DNA of 64,000 bases from Convivina intestini (GCF_003096575.1 NZ_QEKT01000001.1:254102-318101); one strand, 5' to 3'; positions 36,776 to 47,036 are shown, counted from the stretch's first letter. Made by a program: numbers and translations. Notes: a model not told the origin generated them from the sequence alone.

Positions 36776-38158
36776 TTATCGAATTTCAGCTGGATATTCA
36801 ACGTGATGCCAAGGTTGATCGAAAAGAATTTCCCGTAATTTTTGATCTGAGACATGTTGACCATCAACAGATAATTTATAAATACGACGACTTTGAATTT
36901 CTTTAATGGCAGCATCTTGATACATTTGAGCCTGTCGAATCGCATAATCAACCAATGAATCATCGACAATCATCGCCTCTAATTGAGCTGAAAGGGTTGT
37001 TGCTGGATTGACAACCCGCTGATACAACTCTTTTAACGTTCTTTGCACATTAACCGATAGCCCCACATCGGCCACAAACTCTTGAAGTTTATCCATGAAA
37101 TCTAAGGCTTGGGTCTGATAGCTAGTCATCGAAGTGGCAGGTTCCAAAGCGACTTGTTCATTCATTTCTTCAGCTAATTGCTGAGAATGGGCATCCCAGG
37201 TGCTTTCCGTCATCATAAAGTACATCACCAATAACCGTACGAAACGAATCGTCGAATCACGAATGCCAATTGAAGAAGTTGGATCCAGATCCAACATTCT
37301 TAGCTCCAAATAATCCAAGCCCCGCTCAGCCATTCCTGCTAGTCCACCAACAGATTTTAAACGAATCGGACCATGAAATTCCGATTCCCCTTGAATCTGT
37401 CCTGATTCAATCGCAGCCAAAATCGCCTTTTCATAAGCAGCGACACTGGTATAATCGCCTCGAAATTCACTAAAAAGGCCAAAATCACGCGAGGAACGTA
37501 AAGAGCGGACTGGATGATCCGGTCGAGTGTCAGTATAGTAGTTTTTTTCGGTGATGGGTGCGGCCCCAAACAAATAGGTCAATAGCCAACGATACTGGAC
37601 AAAGCCGTGGACCACCTTATCAAACATGGCATTTTTGAATTTAGCCGGTGTATCGTATTCGTCTTTCAAATAGGCAAACAAAGACTCGGTCAGCGCATCA
37701 TCAAAACTTAGATTAATGTGTACCCCAGTCGGTACGGAACGACGGATATCATGACGACTCAACCAGTTCCGATAGTACTCGGCTTTTTCAGGGGTAACGT
37801 GTGAAATCTCCAAAGTACTTAAATCTTCGGGCAAAATCGGTGGCATTGATAGCGGCCAAAGCAAGTCATCATCTTGACTCAACGAAGCCCGTAAAGTATG
37901 ATTTAAAGCCGTCAAATCACGTACCGCTTCAGCTGAATTATCCGCTGTTGGGGTAATCAACTCACTTTGACTATTCAAAAAATCGTTTTTAATATGTCGG
38001 TTTTGCTTTTGGTCCCCCAGTTCTTCTGGAAAATCATGGGTTGTTAGACGCCCATCTTTTTCCACCCGATGCATTTCGACTTCCAGGCCCATTCGCACAT
38101 CCATCATGGTCGCCTCTAAGTCTTGATTTAAAATTAGCTTTCCAATTTCTCCTAGCAT
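36776..38158 (-). CDS. Glutamate-cysteine ligase-like enzyme
   Basis: A 460-residue protein of the glutamate-cysteine ligase family. GLEVEMHRV near the N-terminus, TGVHINLSF, SLRSSRDFGL and the C-terminal YLELRMLDLDP are typical of the GshA-like N-terminal half of bifunctional GshF. The ATP-grasp half is absent and length suits a stand-alone gamma-glutamylcysteine synthetase. It would join glutamate and cysteine with ATP. Start 38158 (MLGEIGKLI) lies after GAGGATAGAAAG; a TTG at 38188 is in frame but has no good site. It has its own terminator before the KAS III operon. Confidence 0.82.
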   Translation of the reverse strand: MLGEIGKLILNQDLEATMMDVRMGLEVEMHRVEKDGRLTTHDFPEELGDQKQNRHIKNDFLNSQSELITPTADNSAEAVRDLTALNHTLRASLSQDDDLLWPLSMPPILPEDLSTLEISHVTPEKAEYYRNWLSRHDIRRSVPTGVHINLSFDDALTESLFAYLKDEYDTPAKFKNAMFDKVVHGFVQYRWLLTYLFGAAPITEKNYYTDTRPDHPVRSLRSSRDFGLFSEFRGDYTSVAAYEKAILAAIESGQIQGESEFHGPIRLKSVGGLAGMAERGLDYLELRMLDLDPTSSIGIRDSTIRFVRLLVMYFMMTESTWDAHSQQLAEEMNEQVALEPATSMTSYQTQALDFMDKLQEFVADVGLSVNVQRTLKELYQRVVNPATTLSAQLEAMIVDDSLVDYAIRQAQMYQDAAIKEIQSRRIYKLSVDGQHVSDQKLREILFDQPWHHVEYPAEIR

Positions 38159-38312
38159 CTTTCTATCCTCTTGCTTGTATTCTGACAATTAAATTATCAA
38201 CCATATCGTCCTCTTACTCCATCGAAAACGAGTTTTATGAGATAATTAGATTATAGTATATTGGGTTCTATAAAGGAATACTAATGATATTTTAATTTTA
38301 TTGTTATTTTAC

Positions 38313-38341
38313 TTGACAAAAATAAATCTGTACCATAACAT
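38313..38341 (+). promoter_or_regulatory. Promoter of the argCJBD operon
   Basis: TTGACA (38313-38318), 17 bp, TAACAT (38336-38341), upstream of the T-box leader. The gap 38159-38312 holds AT-rich DNA with nothing else recognised. Confidence 0.6.
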
Positions 38342-38374
38342 AATAGCTAATAAATATTAGATTTTTTTAATATG

Positions 38375-38636
38375 AAAAACTATGATTGGAAATTTTAGTT
38401 AAATTTGTTTTCACAGAAAAGCTGGATGTTAACTCGTGAGAACCGGCCAAACAAATTAACTAGATCGTGCCCATGAGTTGACCCCTGAAACGATTAGGGG
38501 GTTCCGGTGACTAGCCCGTTATGCTAAAAGTTTTTTAACTTTATAAGCTAAAAGTGTGATTACTTTTAGAAATTGAGGTGGTACCACGTTATCGACGTCC
38601 TCTTGGATTGAATTATCCAAGAGGGCGTTTTTTATT
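38375..38636 (+). promoter_or_regulatory. T-box riboswitch (arginine) upstream of argCJBD
   Basis: The T-box sequence GAGGTGGTACCACG is at 38575-38588, followed by a terminator stem CCTCTTGGAT/ATCCAAGAGG and a T-tract ending near 38636. Stem I is formed by AGTTAAATTTGTTT pairing with AAACAAATTAACT around an apical part containing CGTGAGAACCGG. A CGT in the internal loop (38466-38468) is a candidate arginine specifier. Uncharged tRNA-Arg is expected to allow readthrough. T-box identity is firm; the specifier is by-eye inference. Confidence 0.85.
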
Positions 38637-38743
38637 TTCAGAAAGCGAAGGATCCATGATGTATAGCAAACGACGACGGGGCTTCCCCGATATAACTTAA
38701 CAATATACAAACAATCTACTAATCCATATAAAACAAGGAGCTC

Positions 38744-39778
38744 ATGATGAAAATCGCCCTCGTTGGCATCACCGGCTACGCCGGGATGCAACTTTACCAA
38801 TTATTACAAAATCATCCGAATGTGACCCAAATTAACATTTATCAGCATGACTTATCACAAAAAACACCCCTGTGGCAGGTAAACAATCGGTTAGATCACC
38901 AGCACCTAGCTATGGCCCTCCCCTATGATAGTCAGCAGATTATGGCTGATAATGACGTGCTATTTTTAGCAACAAGTGCCGGGATTGCCACCCAATTAGC
39001 GCAGCCCTTTTTAGACCAAGATTTTCCGGTAATTGATCTATCCGGCGATTTTCGTTTGAAAGAGCCTGAAACTTATCAAAAGTGGTATCACAAAACCGGC
39101 CCAACCAGCCAAAATTTGGCCCATTCCTACTACGGCTTGGCTGATTTAAATCAAAATCATCAACAGCACTACATCGCTAATCCTGGTTGCTATGCCACAG
39201 CTACTTTATTAGGCTTAGCCCCCTTGGTCCAAGCCGATTTAATCTATCCCGATAGCATTATCGTTGATGCTAAATCTGGCTTATCCGGTGCTGGTAAAAG
39301 TTTAAGCACTTCATCCCATTATTTGCGGGCCAATGAAAATATGCAGGTCTATAAAGCTAATCAACACCAGCATATTCCTGAAATTTTAGCGCAACTACAA
39401 GCCTGGAATCCAACAATTCCCCACCTACAATTTATGACCTCCCTAATCCCCATTGACCGTGGCATTATGGCTTCAATTTATACCAAGGTAAAACCCGGAA
39501 TTGGCCAAGCAGACATTCAGCAAGCCTATCAAAAGCAGTATCAAGCAGCGCCTTTTATTAATCTTTTAGATGAAGATTTACCAGATATTAAGAGCGTGGT
39601 TGGCAGTAATAATTGTAATATCGGCCTTGCTTTTAATGAAAAAACCGGCTACCTCTTAACCGTTTCAGTCATTGATAACATGCTCAAAGGTGCCGCCGGC
39701 CAAGCTATTCAAAATATGAACCAATTCTTTCATTTAAATGATACAAGCGGATTACCGCTCCATCCCAATACTTTTTAG
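38744..39778 (+). CDS. argC: N-acetyl-gamma-glutamyl-phosphate reductase
   Basis: A 344-residue enzyme reducing N-acetylglutamyl phosphate to the semialdehyde with NADPH, third step of arginine synthesis. It has the GITGYAGMQL nucleotide-binding motif and the active-site Cys in YIANPGCYATATLLGL. AGGAGCTC precedes tandem ATGs. It is the first gene of argCJBD, downstream of the arginine T-box, and the next start lies 10 bp after its stop. Confidence 0.96.
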   Translation: MMKIALVGITGYAGMQLYQLLQNHPNVTQINIYQHDLSQKTPLWQVNNRLDHQHLAMALPYDSQQIMADNDVLFLATSAGIATQLAQPFLDQDFPVIDLSGDFRLKEPETYQKWYHKTGPTSQNLAHSYYGLADLNQNHQQHYIANPGCYATATLLGLAPLVQADLIYPDSIIVDAKSGLSGAGKSLSTSSHYLRANENMQVYKANQHQHIPEILAQLQAWNPTIPHLQFMTSLIPIDRGIMASIYTKVKPGIGQADIQQAYQKQYQAAPFINLLDEDLPDIKSVVGSNNCNIGLAFNEKTGYLLTVSVIDNMLKGAAGQAIQNMNQFFHLNDTSGLPLHPNTF

Positions 39779-39788
39779 GAGAAACATT

Positions 39789-40973
39789 ATGGAAATTAAA
39801 TTTACTTGGCCACAAGGCTTTCAATCTGGTGCCACCCATGCTGGCTTTAAAGCTGACCAACAACTGGATTTTGGCTGGCTGGTTTCTGATGTCCCAGCAG
39901 TCGCCGCTGGCGTATACACTAAAAACCAATTTCAAGCAGCACCCACTCAATATACTAGGAGCCTGATTCAAAAAGGACAAACTTTACAAGCTCTTGTGAT
40001 TAATAGTGGTAATGCTAATTCTTTTACTGGGCAACCTGGTTTAGATAATGCGGCTCAAAGTGGTCACTTAGTCGCTGAAAAACTCAATATCAGTTCTGAT
40101 TTAGTGGGAGTTGCCTCAACTGGTGTTATTGGTAAGCAAATGCCGATGGATAAGTTTAAGGATGGCCTTGCAAAACTCACACTAACGTCCCAATCGCAGC
40201 TCCCCGAAGCCATTCTTACCACTGATACCCATAGTAAAAAGACTTGTCATGCGTTAACCATTGACGGAAAAACAGTCACGATAACTGGTTTTGCCAAGGG
40301 CTCAGGTATGATTCATCCCAATATGGGTACCACGCTTGGCTTCATTGCCACGGATGCTAAGATTGAAGGCTCATTACTCCAAGATTTACTACGGGAACTA
40401 ATTCAAAGCTCTTTTAATCAAATTACCGTCGATGGCTGCATGTCCACCAACGATATGGTAGTGGTGTTAGCCAATGGTCAAGCACAAAATCAAACACTAA
40501 CCGCCAAACATCCTGAATTTGTTAGCTTCAAAAAAGCCTTGCAAACAGTTTTAATTAATTTGGCAAAAATGGTCGCAGCTGATGGTGAGGGGGCCAACAA
40601 ATTAATTGAAGCCCAGGTCCAAAATGCGGCCAATCCAGTCGAAGCTAATCAAGTTGCCAAGGCAATTGTGGGCTCGAATTTAATTAAGGCCATGCTGTTT
40701 GGCGAAGATGGCAATTGGGGACGAATCGTCCAAGCCATTGGCCAAACCCAAGCCCAATTAAATCCCAACCAATTGGACATCCAAATTGGTGGCATCCCCT
40801 TAGTCAAAAACAGTTTGACTGTTCCGGTTGACCAAGCAGCCCTTCACCAAATCTTAGCCACTGATAAGATTATCATTACTGTCAATCTACATTGTGGTGA
40901 GGCACAAGGTATGGCCTGGGGTTGTGATTTAACCTATCAATACGTTGAAATCAACGCCGCCTATGAGGGATAA
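39789..40973 (+). CDS. argJ: Bifunctional glutamate N-acetyltransferase / ornithine acetyltransferase
   Basis: A 394-residue self-processing ArgJ. The autocleavage site motif KGSGMIHPNMGTTLGF contains the Thr that becomes the nucleophile of the beta chain. It recycles the acetyl group from N-acetylornithine to glutamate, so a separate ArgA/ArgE may be unnecessary. I start at 39789 (MEIKFTWPQ), after AGGAGAAACATT; the frame is open upstream but overlaps argC. Second gene of the operon. Confidence 0.96.
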   Translation: MEIKFTWPQGFQSGATHAGFKADQQLDFGWLVSDVPAVAAGVYTKNQFQAAPTQYTRSLIQKGQTLQALVINSGNANSFTGQPGLDNAAQSGHLVAEKLNISSDLVGVASTGVIGKQMPMDKFKDGLAKLTLTSQSQLPEAILTTDTHSKKTCHALTIDGKTVTITGFAKGSGMIHPNMGTTLGFIATDAKIEGSLLQDLLRELIQSSFNQITVDGCMSTNDMVVVLANGQAQNQTLTAKHPEFVSFKKALQTVLINLAKMVAADGEGANKLIEAQVQNAANPVEANQVAKAIVGSNLIKAMLFGEDGNWGRIVQAIGQTQAQLNPNQLDIQIGGIPLVKNSLTVPVDQAALHQILATDKIIITVNLHCGEAQGMAWGCDLTYQYVEINAAYEG

Positions 40974-40977
40974 AACG

Positions 40978-41703
40978 ATGATTATCATTAAAATCGGTGG
41001 CAATGCCATCCATCAACTTACCGAGGACTTTTTTAAACAAATCCAGATTTGGCTGGACCAAGAAAAACAAATCATTATTGTCCATGGTGGTGGTCAACTA
41101 ATTACTGCCACTAGTCAATTTTTTAATCTACCAGTGCAAAAAATTGATGGCATTCGTAAAACTTCACCAGCTGAAATGTTACTTACCCAGGGACTTTTAT
41201 CAAATGTCATCCAGCCCTATTTTGCTCAATTATTTCAACAACATGGCATCAACTGCCAGCCCCTAAACTTTAACGGCTATACCCTCTTACAAGGTCAATA
41301 TTTGGACCAAAGTCAATATGGCCAAGTCGGCCAAGTAACCAGTATTAAAACTCAGCTATTGGCACAAAGTCCAACTAACAGCGTAATCTTGATTAATTCA
41401 CTGGTCCAAACACCCCAAGGGCAACTGCTAAACGTCAATGCTGATCAGGCCGCCCAAGCTCTGGCAGTGCTAACGCAGGCACAAGAATTAATTTTACTGA
41501 CTGACGTTCCTGGTATTTTAGTTGACCAAGAGGTTCAAACTCAGTTAACGCCAGCCTTAGCCCAGCAATTTATGCAAGAAGGACAAATTACCGGTGGCAT
41601 GATTCCTAAAATTAAAGCGGCTTTAGCCAGTTTAAAAGATGGTGTCCACCAAATTACAATTACCGACCAGCTTAATCATCCTGGTACGACGATTACTCAT
41701 TAA
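40978..41703 (+). CDS. argB: Acetylglutamate kinase
   Basis: A 241-residue amino-acid kinase that phosphorylates N-acetylglutamate. Motifs are IKIGGNAI, IIVHGGGQLI and NVNADQAAQAL, with TGGMIPKIKAAL near the C-terminus. The N-terminus lacks the extra helix of arginine-feedback-inhibited hexameric forms, so feedback control may be weak, leaving the T-box as the main control; this is inference. The start at 40978 follows GAGGG, four bases after the argJ stop. Confidence 0.95.
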   Translation: MIIIKIGGNAIHQLTEDFFKQIQIWLDQEKQIIIVHGGGQLITATSQFFNLPVQKIDGIRKTSPAEMLLTQGLLSNVIQPYFAQLFQQHGINCQPLNFNGYTLLQGQYLDQSQYGQVGQVTSIKTQLLAQSPTNSVILINSLVQTPQGQLLNVNADQAAQALAVLTQAQELILLTDVPGILVDQEVQTQLTPALAQQFMQEGQITGGMIPKIKAALASLKDGVHQITITDQLNHPGTTITH

Positions 41704-41724
41704 AAATAACGGAGGAATTCTTAT

Positions 41725-42882
41725 ATGAATGCAACCATGTCAACCTACCAACGCTTTCCCATCGAACTTATCGGTGGTCATGATTTCCACTTAATTGATC
41801 AAAATGGTAAGAGCTATGTTGATTTGACCGCTGGAATCGGGGTTTGTAACTTTGGCTATAGTAACTGTGCTATTCAACAAGCAGCAGCTCAACAAATTAG
41901 CCAATTATGGCATATTTCCAATCTTTATCAAAATCCTTTAGCCGAAGAAGTCGCTGAATTACTCTGTCCGGCTGATTACCAAGCTTTCTTCTGTAATTCC
42001 GGTACCGAAGCCAACGAAGCAGCCCTTAAACTAGCCTTTAAAGTCGCTTCCGATAAATCAACAAAGCAGCCAAAAGAAATTGTAGCCTTTAATTATGGCT
42101 TCCATGGCCGGACAATCGGCTCCCTGTCCGTAACCGGCTATCCCCACATTCAAGAAGGTTTTGACCCACTGCTCCCCCACGTGAAGATGGTTGATTATAA
42201 TCAGGAACAGGCCTTAACGGCTATTAATGAAAATACGGCGGCTGTTATTTTAGAAGTCATCCAAGGCGAAGGTGGTGTCAATGTCGGTCATCAGCAGTGG
42301 TTACAAGCCGTCCAAGCCCAATGTCAAGCAACTCAGACCCTACTAATCGTTGACGAGGTACAGACGGGCATGGGTCGGACCGGCTATCAATTTGCCTATC
42401 AACAATTTGGCCTGGAGCCTGATATTATCACAGTGGCCAAGGGGCTTGCCAATGGTTTACCAGTCGGGGCAATGTTAGCTAAAAAAAATGTCGCAAAACA
42501 CTTTAAAATTGGTAACCACGGGACTACTTTTGGTGGTAACTTAGTCGCTATGGCGGCGGCAAAGGAAGTTTTGCAGCAGCTAACCCCTACTTTTTTAACC
42601 AGTGTACAAGCTAAAGGGGCATTTTTAATGAAGCTATTAGAGCAGGAAATCGCCCCCCTTGCCCAAGTAAAGGCGGTTAGTGGCGCTGGTTTAATGATTG
42701 GCATTCATCTGACTGAAGAAGTGCCGGTTAATCAGGTGATTACTTCCCTCCAAAAGGCTGGTTACCTGACCCTATCAGCTCGGGGGAACACGCTCCGGCT
42801 CCTACCACCTCTGGTAATCGATGAAAGCCATCTAAAGCAAGCAGTTGAGGCAATTAAGCTTGCGATTGCAACGCAACCATAA
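41725..42882 (+). CDS. argD: Acetylornithine aminotransferase
   Basis: A 385-residue class III PLP aminotransferase converting N-acetylglutamate semialdehyde to N-acetylornithine. It shows NSGTEANEAALKLA, FHGRTIGSLSVTG, VDEVQTGMGRTG and the PLP lysine in ITVAKGLANGLPVGAM. GGAGG precedes the start. Last gene of the argCJBD operon, followed by a strong terminator. Ornithine carbamoylation continues with argF in the second cluster. Confidence 0.95.
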   Translation: MNATMSTYQRFPIELIGGHDFHLIDQNGKSYVDLTAGIGVCNFGYSNCAIQQAAAQQISQLWHISNLYQNPLAEEVAELLCPADYQAFFCNSGTEANEAALKLAFKVASDKSTKQPKEIVAFNYGFHGRTIGSLSVTGYPHIQEGFDPLLPHVKMVDYNQEQALTAINENTAAVILEVIQGEGGVNVGHQQWLQAVQAQCQATQTLLIVDEVQTGMGRTGYQFAYQQFGLEPDIITVAKGLANGLPVGAMLAKKNVAKHFKIGNHGTTFGGNLVAMAAAKEVLQQLTPTFLTSVQAKGAFLMKLLEQEIAPLAQVKAVSGAGLMIGIHLTEEVPVNQVITSLQKAGYLTLSARGNTLRLLPPLVIDESHLKQAVEAIKLAIATQP

Positions 42883-42885
42883 TAA

Positions 42886-42920
42886 AAATCCCCGTTAGCT
42901 AGGATGTTAACGAGGATTTT
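42886..42920. terminator. Terminator between argD and the DHA2 exporter
   Basis: AAATCC-CGTTA paired with TAACG-GGATTT, T-tracts on both strands; serves convergent genes. Confidence 0.8.
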
Positions 42921-42926
42921 TTTGAT

Positions 42927-44401
42927 TTATTTTACAATGGTCCGCTTTTTATCCGATAAATTCAGAATAATAACCAGAACAAACAAAATCAAGGTAACCA
43001 GAAAAACCGCATGCATACCCGACAATACTGCCTGGGCTAAGACATCAAAGTTTTTACCAACCATGGTGCTGCCGTGATTATTACTGCTAATGAATTGATT
43101 TACCATATTTTCACTAATTGTAGGTTGCTGGAAAATCTCGTGATGAATGGTTAAATTAAATATCAAACCAAAAATACCAGTCGCAATCGTTTGTCCCAAC
43201 GTTCTGCCTAAGGTAATCATGGAAGAAGCTGTGCCGAGGTCTTTTTGTGATACCACATGCTGGGCAATTAGAGTGTTCATTGTAATCACAATTCCCAAGA
43301 CAAAACCGGTCACACCAGAAATAACATAGAATAAGTACTCTGGAAAATTAATCGAAGCAAAGACCAGCGGTAAGTAGGTCAAAGCCATCACAATGATTAA
43401 AGGCAAAGCAATATATTTAGGAGCAAATTTTTCAACTAAACTCCCCACCAAAAATGAGGAAAGTAGCCACAAAATCGGACTAGGCGTCACAGCCAACCCC
43501 GCCAGCGAGGGGCTAGCATGATAAAGTGATTGGAACCACATTGGAAAATAAGTTTGAAAACCAATTTGAATAGCACTGAGCGCCAAGGTGGTAAAAATTT
43601 GAACCAAAAATAATTGATTCCCAAATAAATTCAGGGGCACGATGGGATCAATGGCCTGCTGTTCGACTTTTATTAAAACCAGTGTAGCTAGTAGAATTAC
43701 TAACGTTAAAAAGGCCATTAAAACCCAATTAATTTTAGAAACTGATAAGCCTTGAAATAACAACAAGACCGATACCAGTAAAATGGACAGACTAGCAATG
43801 CCTAAAAAATCCATTTTCGACTTTTGATGAATTAGTTTTGAATCATGGTAAGTAGTAAAAATAATTAAAAAGACAATCACCCCAAGGGGTACATTAATAA
43901 AAAATACCCAGTGCCAGCCCAAATTATCGACAATATAGCCACCCATCAGAGGCCCAAGTAATGCCGAAATTCCCCAAGCGTATTGTTGAGCGCCAACATC
44001 TTAGACCGTTCTTGGTAGGTGAATAAATCAGCAATCATCGTAAAGGTAATCGGCATAATGGCTCCGGCACCCAATCCTTGAATCGCTCGAAAGAGAATCA
44101 AACTTAACATATTACCGGCTAGTCCACACAGAGCCGAACCAGTTGTAAAAAAGACTAAACCAATTAAAAAAACTGGTTTTCGGCCAATTTGATCGGATAG
44201 TTTACCATATATCGGCGTCGTCAAGGCCGTAGTTAAGAGATACATGGCAAATATCCAACTTTGATAGGATAACCCATTTAAATTACTAACAATCGTGGGC
44301 AACGCAGTCGTAATAATCGTCGTTTCCACGGAGGTCATAAAGGTCGCAATTAAAATAGCCGTTAGTATAAGATTTCTGGTAAACCCCTTTTTTATGTTCA
44401 T
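42927..44401 (-). pseudogene. DHA2-type MFS multidrug exporter split by a frameshift
   Basis: Two frames together make one EmrB/QacA-type exporter of about 491 residues. The first (43946-44401) carries helices 1-5 with GKLSDQIGRKPVFLIG and ALNNT, then runs out of frame. The second continues WGISALLGPLMGGYIV and WHWVFFINVPLG through the remaining helices to 42927. One missing base near 43982-43990 explains the split, and the rest is undamaged. An ArsR-type regulator gene lies directly upstream. Proton-driven export of toxic compounds is the family role. A recent mutation or a sequencing error are both possible. Confidence 0.85.
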
Positions 44402-44455
44402 TTTCTCTCCTTTTTATTTCTATAATTATCGAACTAAAGGGTAAAAATAAAAGAT

Positions 44456-44740
44456 TCATAAAGAATCTAAGAATCCGGGTAAATATTGATTAAAAGTTTC
44501 CTGATTTAAAGATAGATACTTACTTTGTGCTTCTTTTCTCGTGTTCGTTAATCCGACTGCTCTAAGGGCTTTAAAGTGATAAGAGACTGTGGATTTACTA
44601 ATAGCCAGCTTGGCACCGACTTCCCCACAAGTCATTTCGCGATTACTAGCCTGTAGAGTGCGAATTATTTTTAAGCGATTGGCATCCGATAAAGTTTTAA
44701 ATATTTCAGCTCTTTTTTGATCTTCTAGTTCGATTTCCAT
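44456..44740 (-). CDS. ArsR-family HTH transcriptional regulator
   Basis: A 94-residue winged-helix protein: FKTLSDANRLKIIRTLQ, then the recognition helix region ISKSTVSYHFKALRAVGL, and a beta wing. One Cys sits in the MTCGEVG segment where ArsR metal sensors have ELCVC, but the paired Cys is missing, so classic metal sensing is unlikely. It is transcribed just ahead of the DHA2 exporter and probably represses it. Confidence 0.87.
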   Translation of the reverse strand: MEIELEDQKRAEIFKTLSDANRLKIIRTLQASNREMTCGEVGAKLAISKSTVSYHFKALRAVGLTNTRKEAQSKYLSLNQETFNQYLPGFLDSL

Positions 44741-44809
44741 AGAACTAGTGTATCACTTTTAACTTCAGCAAAATAGATAAACAAAAAATAAAATTTTTAT
44801 TCATACATA

Positions 44810-46036
44810 TTATTTTTCATGTCCCAAAGGTGATATTCCCGCTCCTAGACCAGCTCCTGTCCTCAAAAGCCCTGCTATTAAAATTATCCAAATCATCGAA
44901 ACGCCTTGATTTAACAATAAACCACCAAACCATGATCCAATCGGAATAGAGGCATAAGAAATCATTCTGGTAATGGCAACGACTCGACCTAATTGCTCAC
45001 GAGGGACAGTCCGTTGACGAAGTGTGAAATAAGTAATGACATTAATCGTGCCAAAAAAACTAATGAACCCTAAAACAATACCAATATAAATATAATTTGT
45101 ATTAACTAATAGCAGGAGCGTACTTAATCCCGCTAGTGTAGTACTTATTGACAGGAGTAAACCGGCATGATAGCGTTCAACAATCAACGTACTAACCGGA
45201 CCGGCTAACAATGCCCCAACTCCACCCAAAGACAAAGCAATCGTGGCATCTACCAGTGGATATCCCAAGTCTTTGGTCATATAAAAAATATAGTTGGCTT
45301 CAAACATGTTGAGAGCAAAATTGGTAACAAAAAACATCAAAGAACCACTAAAAATAACTTTTTGATGAAAACTATATTTAGCCCCAGCTAAAATATCATT
45401 TTTAATGTTTGCCAGTGTAATTTGCTTTTTATGTGATTCCTTTATTTTAGGTAAGCCATATAAAATACAAGCAGATACGATAAAAGAACCAATTTCAAAC
45501 CAAAGTGCATTTAGCCCACCTAATAACATCACAATGCTGCCACCAACTAACGGCCCCATAATAGTTAAGGTGTTATCAATCGTTTGAATGACTGCATTTG
45601 CTTTAACGTAATCATCCCGATTGATAATCTCTGGAATGATACTTTGAAAACTTGGATGAACTAATGGATCAACTGAGGCTAATAAAAATATTGCTAGATA
45701 CAGGAATGTAAAGTTGATATTCACAACATTCAAAGTAAATAATAAAAAGTAACTAAATATTGCGGCCAAGATATTACCAACAATTAATATTTTTCTTTTC
45801 GAATAATTATCAGCTAGCACACCACCAATCAATGAAAATAGAACCCATGGTATAAAAGAAATACCAAAAGCCGTAGCCGCATGATAGGCTGAACCCGTTT
45901 TTTCCAAAATAATAATTGGTAAAGCAAGACGATACATCCAATCGCCTAAGTTAGAGACTAAAAAGCTTAACCAGAGCGAGTAAAAAGAAAAATTTTTTGC
46001 TGGTGTTGGATATAAATTAAATAATAGTTGTTTCAT
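44810..46036 (-). CDS. MFS transporter, MefA-like exporter
   Basis: A 408-residue, 12-helix major facilitator of the MFS_3 type (macrolide and siderophore exporters). Features: NLGDWMYRLALPIIILEKTGSAYHAATAF at the start, SFIPWVLFSLIGGVLADNYSKRKILIVGN with the loop 2-3 motif, and DPLVHPSFQSIIPEII. It is divergent from an Rgg-type regulator with about 100 bp between the starts, which suggests regulation by that protein. The exported substrate is unknown. Confidence 0.85.
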   Translation of the reverse strand: MKQLLFNLYPTPAKNFSFYSLWLSFLVSNLGDWMYRLALPIIILEKTGSAYHAATAFGISFIPWVLFSLIGGVLADNYSKRKILIVGNILAAIFSYFLLFTLNVVNINFTFLYLAIFLLASVDPLVHPSFQSIIPEIINRDDYVKANAVIQTIDNTLTIMGPLVGGSIVMLLGGLNALWFEIGSFIVSACILYGLPKIKESHKKQITLANIKNDILAGAKYSFHQKVIFSGSLMFFVTNFALNMFEANYIFYMTKDLGYPLVDATIALSLGGVGALLAGPVSTLIVERYHAGLLLSISTTLAGLSTLLLLVNTNYIYIGIVLGFISFFGTINVITYFTLRQRTVPREQLGRVVAITRMISYASIPIGSWFGGLLLNQGVSMIWIILIAGLLRTGAGLGAGISPLGHEK

Positions 46037-46133
46037 CTTTAGATTACCTTTTTAAATAAGTGGTTTTTACTGAATCACCTCATGTTAAAATATTTGTAAT
46101 CAAATGGTTAATAATGTGCATATAGGTAAAATT

Positions 46134-47021
46134 ATGGTTGAAATTGGGGAAGTTTTTAATACATTTAGAAAAGGGAAAAATATTACCTTGAAGGAAGCCA
46201 GTAGAGGGATTGTTTCATATACTTTTTTATCTAAATTTGAAAGAGGCTTGACTGATATTTCTTTCATGCATCTGTTAGAACTACTGGATAGAATTAATGT
46301 TCAGCTTTCCGAATTTGAATTTTTATATCAAAAATTAAATTCTTACACAAATGATTTGCTGCCAACACTACAAAGAGCCTATCAATCATCTGATTTTGAC
46401 TCTTTAAATGATCACCTACGTCTATGGCAAAATAAATCTGATAAATTTTCAAAACTACAAGTAATCCAAATTAAAATGATGTTAACAACTCTAGACAAGG
46501 GGACTATTACCGCAAAAGAAATAAAGATTTTACAAAATTATTTTCAAAGCATTACCAACTGGACTTTTTTTGAACTATACCTTTTCGGGCATGCCATTCC
46601 CTTTCTTGAAAAAGAGTTCATGTTAAATCTGTTTCAAGAACTTCATAAAAAGGCCATTTTGTATGACCAATTTAGATATGATAGTTTCTCAATGCTATTT
46701 TATATTTACAATAATATGATTTTACACATGCTGGAAAAACAGAATTCGACCGTTGCAAAACAACTCCTTGATAGACTAGCTTTTTACTTTAAAGATCAAG
46801 AAAGAGACTACTATCATCGAGCCCGCCTATTCAATTTACAGGGATTAACTTTATACCTCAGCGGGAATAAAAAAGAGGGCTTAAAGTTAATAAAAAAGTC
46901 TAATTTAATTACTTACTTAGCACAGGATAATAACGATTTTCTGTCAAATGAAAAAGCTTATCTATCAAAATTTTTAAGCCAAGACGAAATACAAAAAGTA
47001 TTTGATTTGGAATTGATATAA
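46134..47021 (+). CDS. Rgg/GadR/MutR-family transcriptional regulator
   Basis: A 295-residue regulator with an N-terminal XRE helix-turn-helix (EVFNTFRKGKNITLKEAS, then SKFERGLTDIS) and an alpha-helical TPR-like C-terminal domain, the standard Rgg layout. Many Rgg proteins respond to short exported peptides; no obvious pheromone ORF is seen in the adjacent gaps. I start at 46134 (MVEIGEVF), aligned with other Rgg N-termini; an ATG at 46104 has no ribosome binding site. Low GC compared with neighbours suggests acquisition together with the divergent MFS exporter. Confidence 0.85.
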   Translation: MVEIGEVFNTFRKGKNITLKEASRGIVSYTFLSKFERGLTDISFMHLLELLDRINVQLSEFEFLYQKLNSYTNDLLPTLQRAYQSSDFDSLNDHLRLWQNKSDKFSKLQVIQIKMMLTTLDKGTITAKEIKILQNYFQSITNWTFFELYLFGHAIPFLEKEFMLNLFQELHKKAILYDQFRYDSFSMLFYIYNNMILHMLEKQNSTVAKQLLDRLAFYFKDQERDYYHRARLFNLQGLTLYLSGNKKEGLKLIKKSNLITYLAQDNNDFLSNEKAYLSKFLSQDEIQKVFDLELI

Positions 47022-47036
47022 CATGCAAAAAACTTA

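Noticed and set aside
46037-46133. Short hydrophobic pheromone gene for the Rgg regulator
   Set aside because: No small ORF with a ribosome binding site encoding a hydrophobic peptide was found in this gap or downstream of the gene.
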